From: Megaera polyxenophila
GTDB taxonomy: Bacteria; Pseudomonadota; Alphaproteobacteria; Rickettsiales; Rickettsiaceae
Direction: 5' to 3'
NCBI RefSeq assembly: GCF_029982035.1
Contig: NZ_CP104168.1
Coordinates: 35,578 to 99,577 of the forward strand
DNA: 64,000 bases
Both the position numbers and the translations under genes were made by a program. This document shows, in pieces, positions 8,908 through 17,628 of the stretch. Within the stretch, counting starts at the first letter, position 1. Every line of letters starts with the position of its first letter. Below the pieces are notes generated by a model, which saw only the letters and a list, made by a program, of their open reading frames with translations, was not told where the DNA came from and did no database searches.

Positions 8908-9110
8908 CATCATTATGGCGAACACTTCTTTCACGTCTTAGCCACATAATTTGTAAAACTGAACCTATTTTTAGATAGATTCTGGCAGAGATTTTTATAA
9001 AAGTGTTGATAATTTCTAATATTGTGGCTTGTAACTACATTTTATTAAACGAATTTTCAAAGTTTTGATTAACAATTTTTCTGGTTACAAATTTTGAAAT
9101 TCCTATACTA

Positions 9111-9368
9111 GAACATAAGAAAAACAGCATATGTAGAACACACATACCGATTACTAAGAAAGCTTATTATTTAAAATCCCCCGATCGCAAATAAAAACTT
9201 TCGCACATTAACCCGATGTATCGAGTGATACGTCAACCGTTTATTTTTATTTAACTAACAAAAACAAACGTAGTTGTTAGAATAGTAGAGTATTTCTTAC
9301 TAGTCAACCCCTTTTGTTTATTTTTGTTAAGTGAATAGTTTAAAATGAATTTAACAAAACAAACATAA
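9111..9368 (+). promoter_or_regulatory. Putative rep operator / origin region with repeated AACAAA(A)ACAAAC blocks
   Basis: No gene. Upstream of the rep start are repeated and inverted A/C blocks: CTAACAAAAACAAACG, TTTGTTTATTTTTGTTAA (inverse sense), and AACAAAACAAACA ending at the ATG. A small palindrome GTATC-GAGT-GATAC lies at about 9218-9231. Such clustered repeats before a plasmid initiator are compatible with iterons or an autoregulatory operator. The assignment is inference from position. The same block is conserved at 57401-57658. Confidence 0.4.
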
Positions 9369-10964
9369 ATGTCTAATGTAGCATTAAGAACAGAGCAGGA
9401 AGCTCAAATTAACCAAGACCAGCTATGCAAACTTTACTCCTTTAAGGAAGAGAAAGCCCGTTATCGTAAGAGTTATATTAACTGGGATAAGATAAAGAGA
9501 GCTAACAGGAAAGCTATCCGTGAAAAAGCTAAGCACTTAAGTAAGGATGCAAAAGATATTCTAGCGCCCGTTATACAAAAACTAAAAAAAGGCGAGCGTG
9601 TCATCCTTAATCATAAGTATATTTCTACAATTACCTTTTGTAAAAGAGGGCAAAATTGTAATATCATAAAGCAATTAGAATCTGTCCTAGATATTACCTA
9701 CCATAATTCTATTACTGTTGACGGCAAAACATATCGCCATAGTTACGAATTTGCGTATTACAAAGACGAAATAGTATCTAAAGAAGATAATTCTACCGCT
9801 CAAGTTATTAAGCGAGACGAATCCTCAAAACCTAGCAATCAAGCGAGTTTTGATACATCTATAGAAAATAAAGATATTGAATATATTAGATCTAACGTGC
9901 ATGCGCACGAATCTACTCTTTCACAAAATACTCAAGAAATCAAACAAGAGGAAAATACAGAACCTCAAATAGTAGAACTTCCAAAAGAACCTGTGAAATC
10001 TACTAAGCTAAAAACTAGACCTGCTAACGAGCGGAAAAAACCTACTAACTCCGAGCGTAAAGCAAGAATTTACCGGTTTAACCAGTACAAAGAGCCTCAA
10101 GACCTAAAGCACCATTACCCACTAACTAAGGAGGACGGCGATAAGTTGCAAAGCCTGTCAGGGCGAGACTTTAGGCTAAATGCGATGAATGAGATACTCC
10201 TAAATATGTCAAAACGACTGGATAACAGGTTTTGCTCGAAAGCTCAATTTATGGCGTATTTCGGCACATGTCTAAAATACGAGAAGCGGGATGCCATTAA
10301 GACGGGTAACGATAACTTCCGCATAAAAGCAAACATCACTCCAATAAATCAAAGGGAAATAGACAAAACAAAGCAGCTAGAACAATATTTAGCCGAAGTG
10401 GAACAAATGGCGATTACCCATGTTTGCCCTGAGAACCAGCTAAAAGCAAGGATTTCCAATGTTCTTGAGTCTCTAAAAGCTTATGTACTACTGTCAAACA
10501 TTAAGGATTTTGTGGTATTAGGCGGTATCGTAAAAATTTACTTAAGAGCCGACTGCCAATTAAACGAGTTTGAAACTGGTTTAGTTTTAAATCAGGTTAA
10601 GTCTATCTATTCTAGCGGAGAGGTAAACATAGAAAGCGTGGAGTATGTAGTAGAAAATACTTGTCGGCAAGTAAACGGCTATGACGAGGTGCGGACAAAA
10701 GGAACTCCCGTCATGCCGACATTACAACAAGGCATTTGGGGAGATATCAGTAGGAAGCTGAGAGAAATATACGGCATTCATATTTACAATAACTGGTTTA
10801 GTAAGCTAGTTCCTATCATTGATGAGCAGGCTAAAACTATTGAGCTACAAGCTCCTAACTCTTTTGTTAAGCAATGGATAGAGACTAATTACGGGGATAT
10901 AATTCAGGAAATAGGAGAGACACTGGGATTAAAGTTTGTAGAAATAATCAATGGTTCTCCTTAA
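9369..10964 (+). CDS. Plasmid replication initiator with DnaA-N-like C-terminal domain (rep 1)
   Basis: The 531-residue protein resembles the DnaA-like replication proteins of Rickettsia plasmids. An N-terminal conserved block (YSFKEEKARYRKSYINW, ~23-39) is followed by a Lys/Glu-rich variable linker (~130-225), a second conserved block (PQDLKHHYPLTKEDGDKL ... MAYFG, ~240-300) and a C-terminal DnaA-N-like domain at about 452-527 with WGDISRKLREIYG, NNWFSKLVP and APNSFVKQWIETNYG. It presumably binds the upstream repeats and starts plasmid replication. The last few codons come from an IS6 remnant, so the natural end was slightly truncated. The shorter paralogue at 30760 lacks the DnaA-N part. 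The right-arm copy is broken. Confidence 0.78.
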   Translation: MSNVALRTEQEAQINQDQLCKLYSFKEEKARYRKSYINWDKIKRANRKAIREKAKHLSKDAKDILAPVIQKLKKGERVILNHKYISTITFCKRGQNCNIIKQLESVLDITYHNSITVDGKTYRHSYEFAYYKDEIVSKEDNSTAQVIKRDESSKPSNQASFDTSIENKDIEYIRSNVHAHESTLSQNTQEIKQEENTEPQIVELPKEPVKSTKLKTRPANERKKPTNSERKARIYRFNQYKEPQDLKHHYPLTKEDGDKLQSLSGRDFRLNAMNEILLNMSKRLDNRFCSKAQFMAYFGTCLKYEKRDAIKTGNDNFRIKANITPINQREIDKTKQLEQYLAEVEQMAITHVCPENQLKARISNVLESLKAYVLLSNIKDFVVLGGIVKIYLRADCQLNEFETGLVLNQVKSIYSSGEVNIESVEYVVENTCRQVNGYDEVRTKGTPVMPTLQQGIWGDISRKLREIYGIHIYNNWFSKLVPIIDEQAKTIELQAPNSFVKQWIETNYGDIIQEIGETLGLKFVEIINGSP

Positions 10965-11039
10965 GCTATAGGGATTTAGAGGAAATGGCTAGTATAAGAG
11001 GTGCTACAATAGACCACGCTACGCTGCAAAGGTGGGTAA

Positions 11040-11634
11040 TCAACCACTTTCATCTGAGAGATGAAAGTTTGATCTTTGCGACTAGAAGTCGCTTATCAAG
11101 CTAAAGCTCATTCTAGCCTAATATTTGAAGTAAAGTCGGTCTCATGAGCGTCAGTGTGTTTGTTGATATATTCGTTAATCATATCATCTGTAACATTACC
11201 GCTAGTTGAACTGAAGTATCCTCTGCCCCATAAATGTCTACCCCAGTATTTCTTTTTTAGTATCGGAAATTCTTCCTGTATTCTTTTAGATGATCTTCCC
11301 TTAGCTTTCTGAACAAATTCACTAATTTTAATATGCGGAGGAATATTTGCAAATATATGGACATGGTCGCTTGATACAACGCCATTTTCTATCTTTATAC
11401 TCATTTCCTCAGCTACCTGTAACACTAGTTCCCGAACACGTTTTTTTATGTCGTAAGTAAGTACCTTATAGCGATATTTCGTTATCCATACTATATGATA
11501 ACGATGATAAAAAACTGAATGTGATCTTTTGTTATAGTAAGTCATAGACTTATGATGCTACCGCATCATGGCGCATTAGACAAGCTAAAGCTTTTCCATC
11601 TGGAAGATGGAGGTTTTCACCACCAAAGGGACTA
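11040..11634 (-). mobile_element. IS200-type element, lineage A, copy 2 (inside IS6)
   Basis: Complete 595-bp unit with the same hairpin ends as at 3851. It is in opposite orientation to its IS6 host and located 3' of TTTA. A degraded mirror copy is at 55214-55760. Confidence 0.92.
11108..11545 (-). CDS. tnpA: IS200-type transposase TnpA, lineage A (145 aa)
   Basis: Intact and identical in translation to the gene at 3940: HUH motif SSDHVHIF and tyrosine region NEYINKH. It lies within an IS6 transposase, which it splits into two parts. Confidence 0.92.
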   Translation of the reverse strand: MTYYNKRSHSVFYHRYHIVWITKYRYKVLTYDIKKRVRELVLQVAEEMSIKIENGVVSSDHVHIFANIPPHIKISEFVQKAKGRSSKRIQEEFPILKKKYWGRHLWGRGYFSSTSGNVTDDMINEYINKHTDAHETDFTSNIRLE

Positions 11635-12164
11635 TAAAGTTTGTATCCTTAATAGACATGAGAGTGAGAAAATATAAGAAGCCTGTAGGTAAGAGCTGGA
11701 GAATGGATGAAACTTATATTAAAGTAAATGGCAGTTGGGTTTATTTATATCGAGCTGTAGACTCACTTGGTAATACCATAGAGTTTTTGCTTAGAAAGTA
11801 TAGGGACGCAGCTGCTGCTAAAGCATTTTTCCGTAAAGCATTCAAGAATAACGAGCGTCCAGAGAAAGTAACAATTGATAAAAGCGGTAGTAATATATCC
11901 GCACTTAATAGCGCCAATAAAGATTTACCGGAAGACAAGCAAATAGAGTTACGTCAAGTGAAATATCTCAACAATATTATAGAGCAGGATCATAGATTTA
12001 TTAAGAAGCGGACTAAGCCGATGCTTGGGTTTAAAAGCTTTCTCTCTGCTAAAATTACTATCGCCGGTATTGAGAATATCCGTATAATTCAAAAAGGACA
12101 AATTATTGGTAGCAATAACAATGCTTCTACTTTTGAGAATTTTAAAATGTTAATGGCAGCATAA
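11635..12164 (+). pseudogene. IS6-family transposase, C-terminal part (5' part at 10951-11039)
   Basis: After the IS200-A insertion the frame resumes at KFVSLIDMRVRKYKKP and continues through DETYIKVNG, TIDKSGSN and IIEQDHRFIK to the natural end NFKMLMAA. This is the only copy with a complete C-terminus in the left arm and shows what the deleted copy A lost (AGIENIRIIQKGQIIG). The N-terminal HTH portion is the short piece before the insertion, itself lacking the start. Confidence 0.85.
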
Positions 12165-12224
12165 CGTCCAAAATCTGAGTTTTACTTCAAAAACACATTC
12201 CTCAAATATACATGCGACAGAACC

Positions 12225-12326
12225 ATAATTTCTAATATTGTGGCTTGTAACTACATTTTATTAAACGAATTTTCAAAGTTTTGATTAACAATTTTTCTGG
12301 TTACAAATTTTGAAATTCCTATACTA
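12225..12326 (+). mobile_element. Remnant of IS91 terminal end
   Basis: About 100 bp identical to 9009-9110, the tail of the IS91-like unit, including TTCCTATACTA. It abuts the IS6 right end, marking an IS6-mediated deletion or insertion in an older IS91 copy. Confidence 0.8.
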
Positions 12327-12399
12327 TAAAATAATGTGATTTTTTTATGACCAAATTTCGGTAATTATAATTGTCGGCGACCGGTAATTATAGTTGTCG

Positions 12400-12644
12400 C
12401 TAGACAGGGTAAGAGTGCTTTTTGTCAGGCAAGGAAAGTTACAGGCAAAAAACGCTGTAGAATGCACGGAGGAACTGGCGATGGTGCTCCGAAAGGTAAT
12501 AAGAATGCCTTTAAGCATGGGAGATATAGCAGGGAAGTAATAGAAAAGAGAAAAAGCGTAATGAAATTTAAAAGGGAGTTTATGGAACTATTACGCATTA
12601 TGAAAAACGAAGACAAAGAAAAACCTGATTTAAGCCTCGTATAG
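12400..12644 (+). pseudogene. HGG...GAPKGN...KHG motif protein fragment
   Basis: The frame from about 12400 reads RQGKSAFCQARKVTGKKR, CRMHGGTGDGAPKGN, then KNAFKHGRYSREVIEKRK and a charged helix ending DLSLV at 12644. The Cys/His plus HGG-GAPKGN-KHG pattern is a widespread small bacterial/phage motif, often written as an HGGxxxG protein in alpha-proteobacteria; its role is unknown. The 5' end lacks a start and one Cys pair of the usual motif, and an IS91 scar lies just upstream, so it is a truncated remnant. The degraded mirror is at about 54260-54520. Confidence 0.5.
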
Positions 12645-12655
12645 CGTTAGATTTA

Positions 12656-13242
12656 TGTAGTTAAGTGGGATAGGGTTAACACCCTCGCCTTTAGGCGAAC
12701 ACTTTAGTATTATGAGTTACTAACCAAGAGGAGAAGTAGCTTATGGAATATAGAAAAGGTTCGCACAGCATATATGATCTGAAGTACCATGTAGTATTTT
12801 GTACGAAATACAGATACAGGGTTTTAACAGGACAAGTAGCTGATAGAACAAGAGAGATCATTAGAGAAATATGTGCGGCAAATTACATAGACATAGCAAG
12901 TGGCAGCATGAGTCCAGATCACGTGCATTTACTACTGTCAATACCCCCGAGTATTTCTGTATCAAAGGCAGTACAATACATTAAGGGAAAAAGCAGTCGG
13001 AAATTACTACAAGAATTTGAATTACTGAGAAAACGCTACTGGGGTCAACATCTCTGGGCTAGGGGGGTATTTTGTTGTTACGGTTGGTAATGTGAACTCA
13101 AATGAAGTACAAAAATACATAGAGGAACAAGAAATGCATCATAAGAGAGATGATTTTAAAATATCTGAGTTTTAGCGTTTACGCTTTTAATCCGCTTTGC
13201 AAGCGTTGACCAAACTACCGGCTTTAGCCGGTAGTAATTGAT
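12656..13242 (+). mobile_element. IS200-type element, lineage B, copy 3 (frameshifted)
   Basis: Complete 587-bp unit after TTTA (ATTTA|TGTAG). It differs from the intact copy at 17005 by one extra G in a G-run. Confidence 0.87.
12743..13175 (+). pseudogene. TnpA lineage B, +1 frameshift in a G6 run
   Basis: The frame holds DHVHLLLSIPP and is normal to LWARG at codon ~111, where six G (five in intact copies) shift the frame so that the tyrosine region VQKYIEEQ is lost. The copies at 32132 and 33203 share the G6 run, so this is an inherited variant rather than three independent errors. Confidence 0.85.
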
Positions 13243-13341
13243 ATTTAAGCTAACTAGATATTAAACAATAAAATTGATGCTGTATGAGGTTTAAAACAAG
13301 AAATAAGTATATAAAATAAGTGAGGATAAGGATAATTTACT

Positions 13342-14205
13342 ATGACACACAGATATTTAGACCCAACGAACGATGTTGCATTTAAAAAACTCTTTAGCAA
13401 TAAAGACCGCCTAATAGACCTGCTTAATTCCATTCTCAAGCTATCAGAAGGTAGTAGAATAAAAGAACTGGACTATATACCCCAAGAGCAGATGCCTTTA
13501 TTTCTAGAAGGTAAGAGGAGTATATTTGACCTTAAGGTAAAAGATGAAGCAGGGCGTTGGTATATTATTGAGATGCAACGTAAAATGGAAAGGGACTATA
13601 TTAACCGAGTTCAATTCTACGGCAGTTATTCATACGTAAACCAGATAGAACAGGGCGTAAGCCATAAAGACCTATTACCTGTGGTTGTTATTTCTATTAT
13701 AGGTCAGAAGGTATTTGACGATGAGCTACCATGTATCAATTACCATTGCCTAAAAGAAACGAACACCAATAAGCAGTATCTTTTTTCCTTGATGTATGTG
13801 TTTGTAGAGCTAGGCAAGTTTGATAGTAACAAGATAGAGAATGATATAGATCAGTGGTTACATTTATTAAAATGTGCTCATAATGAACAAGAACCGCCGA
13901 AAGAAATAAAAAACAGTAGCGTATTATCTGCATATGAGGATTTAGAGCAATACAGGTGGAATGCTAGCGAGCATGATGCTTATATAAGGGCTAAACTAGC
14001 TATGGAAGCGGAAGAAATCAAGGTTGAAGAGTATTTAGAAAAGATAGAGCAAGCCGAGCTTAAAGGTAAAATTGATGGTGAACTCGGTAAGGCTGAGGAA
14101 ATAGCCAAGAAAATGCTAGCTAGAGGTAAAAACGCAGAAGAAGTAGCCGAGTTAACTGGTCTTAGCCTAGAGAAAGTAAATAGCTTAAGGAAAAGACCTT
14201 TTTAA
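13342..14205 (+). CDS. Rpn-family PD-(D/E)XK recombination-promoting nuclease / putative transposase
   Basis: The 287-residue protein has the standard Rpn start (DPTNDVAFKKLF, residues 7-18). Its nuclease core is DLKVKDEAGRWYIIEMQ, giving the D...ExQ-type PD-(D/E)XK site near residues 63-79, and the C-terminus is a Glu/Lys-rich helix (GKAEEIAKKMLARG ... LTGLSLEKV). Rpn proteins are DNA endonucleases that promote RecA-independent recombination and are numerous in Rickettsia. The gene is full length with a convincing terminator overlapping its stop. The mirrored copy (52733-53580) is heavily damaged. Confidence 0.88.
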   Translation: MTHRYLDPTNDVAFKKLFSNKDRLIDLLNSILKLSEGSRIKELDYIPQEQMPLFLEGKRSIFDLKVKDEAGRWYIIEMQRKMERDYINRVQFYGSYSYVNQIEQGVSHKDLLPVVVISIIGQKVFDDELPCINYHCLKETNTNKQYLFSLMYVFVELGKFDSNKIENDIDQWLHLLKCAHNEQEPPKEIKNSSVLSAYEDLEQYRWNASEHDAYIRAKLAMEAEEIKVEEYLEKIEQAELKGKIDGELGKAEEIAKKMLARGKNAEEVAELTGLSLEKVNSLRKRPF

Positions 14206-14213
14206 GGTCTTTT
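14191..14213 (+). terminator. Intrinsic terminator of the Rpn gene
   Basis: AAAAGACCTT-TTTAAGGTCTTTT forms a near-perfect stem flanked by A and T runs, with the stop codon in its loop. It can work on both strands, also serving the converging DUF805 remnant. Confidence 0.75.
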
Positions 14214-14515
14214 ATGATTGCTGGACGATACGATTAATACTCTGGAGGTTCGCCGTAATTATTAACTCCGTCAGTTCCTTTTTTGAACATTAACCATAAT
14301 ATTAACAATTGACCGAATGGTATAAAGGAAATTAATACAAACCAACCACTAACATTTAAATCATGTAGTCTCCTAACAGCTAAAAAGAAATATTGGAGTG
14401 TATATATTAATAATAATAGTAATAATATTATTGCTAATATAGCTAAATATAGAGGTGTTGGACTTGGGTTATATCTGCTTATTTCACTATTTAATGATAA
14501 TAAAAATATAAAAAA

Positions 14516-15110
14516 TCAACCACTTTCATCTGAGAGATGAAAGTTTGATCTTTGCGACTAGAAGTCGCTTATCAAGCTAAAGCTCATTCTAGCCTAATAT
14601 TTGAAGTAAAGTCGGTCTCATGAGCGTCAGTGTGTTTGTTGATATATTCGTTAATCATATCATCTGTAACATTACCGCTAGTTGAACTGAAGTATCCTCT
14701 GCCCCATAAATGTCTACCCCAGTATTTCTTTTTTAGTATCGGAAATTCTTCCTGTATTCTTTTAGATGATCTTCCCTTAGCTTTCTGAACAAATTCACTA
14801 ATTTTAATATGCGGAGGAATATTTGCAAATATATGGACATGGTCGCTTGATACAACGCCATTTTCTATCTTTATACTCATTTCCTCAGCTACCTGTAACA
14901 CTAGTTCCCGAACACGTTTTTTTATGTCGTAAGTAAGTACCTTATAGCGATATTTCGTTATCCATACTATATGATAACGATGATAAAAAACTGAATGTGA
15001 TCTTTTGTTATAGTAAGTCATAGACTTATGATGCTACCGCATCATGGCGCATTAGACAAGCTAAAGCTTTTCCATCTGGAAGATGGAGGTTTTCACCACC
15101 AAAGGGACTA
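14516..15110 (-). mobile_element. IS200-type element, lineage A, copy 3 (inside DUF805 gene)
   Basis: Complete 595-bp unit, 3' of TTTA on its own strand (GGTTTA|TAGTCCC), with the same hairpins as the other copies. The mirrored copy (51827-52435) lies in the degraded block. Confidence 0.92.
14584..15021 (-). CDS. tnpA: IS200-type transposase TnpA, lineage A (145 aa)
   Basis: Intact copy of the lineage-A Y1 transposase with the HUH motif SSDHVHIF. It is inserted in, and antisense-neutral to (same strand as), the DUF805 remnant. Confidence 0.92.
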   Translation of the reverse strand: MTYYNKRSHSVFYHRYHIVWITKYRYKVLTYDIKKRVRELVLQVAEEMSIKIENGVVSSDHVHIFANIPPHIKISEFVQKAKGRSSKRIQEEFPILKKKYWGRHLWGRGYFSSTSGNVTDDMINEYINKHTDAHETDFTSNIRLE

Positions 15111-15180
15111 TAAAACCCTAAATACATATTCTTTCCTACTAGCCCTACCTTTAAAAAAAAATAAATTATTAGTTAATAAT

Positions 15181-16968
15181 TTAATAATATAACGTATCAT
15201 ATAAATACTCTATATCTCCTGTTAGTTCTGGAGAGGTTATAACATCTAACATTTGATACTTAGTATTTTTTACTCCTGCTTCTGTCTGTAACGCATCATT
15301 TTCAGCTTCAAAATAACAGAGTAAACTATCTTTAGCATCATTAGCTAAACTAGTCCTTGATGAAAGTTTTGCTATTAATCTTTCACCTGCAAAAGTTTGT
15401 ACGTCATCATAAGCAATCATACATTTGGCCCAACCTCCTACAAGATAAGTTATAAAGTTAGATTTATTTTTTATCCAATCCAAAGTTGTTCTTTCAACCA
15501 CAACATTATCAACATCAACACCACGGGCTTTTGCTTTTTCAAGCCTATTTTCATATATAGACATTTTCCTATCAGCACTACCATTAATATTAAGTTGGTA
15601 CTTTTCAAACAATGTCATTGTAGTTATTATGACATCTTGAACTGTCTCATTTTTTAGAGCATTAACTAAAGCGTCCTCTCCTTTATCAGTGATTTTATTA
15701 CCTTCTAGGCGTAAGGTTTTTAAGTGAGGGAATCTACCATTTAAGAGGGAATCGGCAAGTATATTAGCTCCTTCATCTCCTATCTGGTTATTACCTAAAT
15801 TAAGGTTATGAATACTTGCAAGCCATTTTAAATTGAATGCTCCCGTTATCCAAGGAATATGGCTATCGTTTAGTAATTTATTATTTAAACCTAATGAGTA
15901 TATATCACCCGTATTAATAGTAACCTTATCAAAAAGGATACTAGTATCTTTAGTTTTGCACTTATCTATATCCTTGAAAAAATACAGCATACCGCTAAAG
16001 CAAATTTTACTGTTTTCCCTTAAGTCTAAATATTTTAATTTAGTTATTTTACCGCTACTAAATCCATCGGCAAAAGGGGTTATTCCATTGTTAGTAAGGT
16101 TGTTATTAGCAAGATTTAGTGTTGTTAAATTGTTATTGTAATTATTTACTAAAAATTGAGCCAAATATTGTACACCAGAATCACCTATTTGATTATTAGT
16201 GAGATTTAAGGCAATTATATTTACAGCTGCTGAATAAGCTATTAACCTAGCACCATAATCACCTATATTCATACCATTGAAATTTGCTTCTGTATTATTT
16301 TTGACTAAAAACAAAATATTTTGTTCCTTTTGTAAAAGCTGTTGTCTATAAACAGGCATACTATCTTCAATAGTTTGAAATCTTCCTTTATCTAATATTT
16401 CTTCTTTACCCCAACAGTTAACCCAGTCTTCAAATCGTTCTGGGTATAGTTGAGGATATAATTGATGTAAAATATTAATAAAATCTTTTCTTATTGGTAT
16501 CCATTTTTTATAATTAGGTAAACTAGCTTCAATATGTGTCCAATTTCCATTTTCTAATTGTTGTCTACCATAAGTGTTAGTATTCCAGTCTTCAAATTTC
16601 GCAGGGTAAAGATTAGGATGTAATTCATGTAAAAGCTCAATTAATTCTTTTTTTAAAGATTGTTGTTCGGAAATTGAGAACGTTTTTTTATCAGAGGACT
16701 TACTATAAACACTACTTTCCTGATTAGTACTACTAGAGCCGCCACCTCCTCCTCTTCCTTCTCCACCTTTGCTATTACTATGTGCCGAAGGATAATTACC
16801 AGAGCCATTATTACCACTATTACCTGTTGAACTTCCACGTATACATATATTAGTAACACCATCATTATCTTTCCAACTTCTTCCACCTTGACTTTTACAT
16901 GTATGGCTACCTGTATTACTACTAGACCCACTCCCTCCGCCGCTACCTCTACTACCGCTATTACCCAT
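15181..16968 (-). CDS. Leucine-rich-repeat protein with Gly/Ser-rich head, effector candidate
   Basis: The 595-residue protein has a Gly/Ser/Asn-rich, probably disordered N-terminus (1-95). Two copies of a helix-rich unit follow around LHPNLYPAKFEDW (~115-127) and LYPQLYPERFEDW (~170-182), then RI-type LRRs at ~235-440 with LNLTNNQIGDSGVQYLA, LNLANNNLTNNG, LNLGNNQIGDEGANILA and LRLEGNKITDKGEDALV. The last ~150 residues are unassigned. RI-type LRRs bind proteins, and such genes in intracellular bacteria are often host-directed effectors, but no signal peptide is seen and the role is inferred. A purine-rich AAGGTAAT precedes the ATG. IS200-B ends 37 bp upstream, probably separating the gene from its original promoter. 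Confidence 0.8.
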   Translation of the reverse strand: MGNSGSRGSGGGSGSSSNTGSHTCKSQGGRSWKDNDGVTNICIRGSSTGNSGNNGSGNYPSAHSNSKGGEGRGGGGGSSSTNQESSVYSKSSDKKTFSISEQQSLKKELIELLHELHPNLYPAKFEDWNTNTYGRQQLENGNWTHIEASLPNYKKWIPIRKDFINILHQLYPQLYPERFEDWVNCWGKEEILDKGRFQTIEDSMPVYRQQLLQKEQNILFLVKNNTEANFNGMNIGDYGARLIAYSAAVNIIALNLTNNQIGDSGVQYLAQFLVNNYNNNLTTLNLANNNLTNNGITPFADGFSSGKITKLKYLDLRENSKICFSGMLYFFKDIDKCKTKDTSILFDKVTINTGDIYSLGLNNKLLNDSHIPWITGAFNLKWLASIHNLNLGNNQIGDEGANILADSLLNGRFPHLKTLRLEGNKITDKGEDALVNALKNETVQDVIITTMTLFEKYQLNINGSADRKMSIYENRLEKAKARGVDVDNVVVERTTLDWIKNKSNFITYLVGGWAKCMIAYDDVQTFAGERLIAKLSSRTSLANDAKDSLLCYFEAENDALQTEAGVKNTKYQMLDVITSPELTGDIEYLYDTLYY

Positions 16969-17004
16969 AAATCATTACCTTATTAATTAAAAAATATTCT
17001 AAAT

Positions 17005-17590
17005 ATCAATTACTACCGGCTAAAGCCGGTAGTTTGGTCAACGCTTGCAAAGCGGATTAAAAGCGTAAACGCTAAAACTCAGATATTTTAAAATCATCTC
17101 TCTTATGATGCATTTCTTGTTCCTCTATGTATTTTTGTACTTCATTTGAGTTCACATTACCAACCGTAACAACAAAATACCCCCTAGCCCAGAGATGTTG
17201 ACCCCAGTAGCGTTTTCTCAGTAATTCAAATTCTTGTAGTAATTTCCGACTGCTTTTTCCCTTAATGTATTGTACTGCCTTTGATACAGAAATACTCGGG
17301 GGTATTGACAGTAGTAAATGCACGTGATCTGGACTCATGCTGCCACTTGCTATGTCTATGTAATTTGCCGCACATATTTCTCTAATGATCTCTCTTGTTC
17401 TATCAGCTACTTGTCCTGTTAAAACCCTGTATCTGTATTTCGTACAAAATACTACATGGTACTTCAGATCATATATGCTGTGCGAACCTTTTCTATATTC
17501 CATAAGCTACTTCTCCTCTTGGTTAGTAACTCATAATACTAAAGTGTTCGCCTAAAGGCGAGGGTGTTAACCCTATCCCACTTAACTACA
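17005..17590 (-). mobile_element. IS200-type element, lineage B, copy 4 (intact)
   Basis: 586-bp unit, 3' of TTTA on its own strand. It sits between the LRR gene and an IS91/IS66 scar. Its right end abuts the LRR leader, so element-borne transcription could reach the LRR gene. Confidence 0.88.
17072..17503 (-). CDS. tnpA: IS200-type transposase TnpA, lineage B (143 aa)
   Basis: Intact; HUH motif DHVHLLLSIPP (Val sub-lineage) and VQKYIEEQEMHHK with the likely catalytic tyrosine. An AGGAGAAG site precedes the ATG. It is the only undamaged member of the Val sub-lineage in the window. Confidence 0.92.
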   Translation of the reverse strand: MEYRKGSHSIYDLKYHVVFCTKYRYRVLTGQVADRTREIIREICAANYIDIASGSMSPDHVHLLLSIPPSISVSKAVQYIKGKSSRKLLQEFELLRKRYWGQHLWARGYFVVTVGNVNSNEVQKYIEEQEMHHKRDDFKISEF

Positions 17591-17628
17591 TAAAAGTGTT
17601 GATAATTTCTAATATTGTGGCTTGTAAC
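17591..17628. mobile_element. IS91 end fragment cut by IS66
   Basis: About 38 bp identical to 8996-9033 within the IS91 tail, stopping exactly where the IS66 end GTAAGCGTACGGC begins. This dates the IS66 insertion after the IS91 insertion. Confidence 0.75.

Larger units (their letters stand above)
7299..9110 (+). mobile_element. IS91-family (HUH Y2) element, left-arm copy
   Basis: Three copies (here, 42658-44472 and 57659-59472 on the minus strand) define the 1.81-kb unit. One end has the perfect hairpin GCCACC-TATC-GGTGGC at 7309-7324; the other ends AAATTCCTATACTA. There are no terminal inverted repeats and no target duplication, as expected for IS91 rolling-circle elements. Truncated copies of the second end occur at 12225-12326 and 17591-17628. 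It carries a small upstream ORF and a frameshifted transposase. Confidence 0.8.
10951..12224 (+). mobile_element. IS6-family element, copy B, 5'-truncated and carrying IS200-A
   Basis: Sequence from 10951 matches the IS6 coding strand at SLSYRDLEE; its left end is gone, fused to the rep gene. The right end TGCGACAGAACC is at 12213-12224. IS200-A sits at 11040-11634, directly after TTTA on its own strand; removing it exactly restores ...CAAACTTTATTACCC..., the sequence found uninterrupted in copy C (near 32757). Confidence 0.85.
14234..15168 (-). pseudogene. DUF805 membrane protein, split by IS200-A and frameshifted
   Basis: On the minus strand 15168-15111 reads LFFFKGRASRKEYVF, the start block of DUF805 proteins (GR-SR-EYW). 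After the IS200-A insertion (14516-15110) the frame continues, with a shift, through two hydrophobic helices, then RRLHDLNVSGWFVLISF, IPFGQLLILWLMFK and GTDGVNNYGEPPEY with the stop at 14234-14236. DUF805 proteins are small inner-membrane proteins of unknown role. Even without the insertion a frameshift remains between the two parts, so decay began independently. No start codon is visible between it and the LRR gene stop. Confidence 0.65.

Noticed and set aside
9180..9368. CRISPR-like short repeats before rep 1
   Set aside because: The blocks are not evenly spaced, are partly inverted and lack unique spacers of constant length; no cas genes are present.
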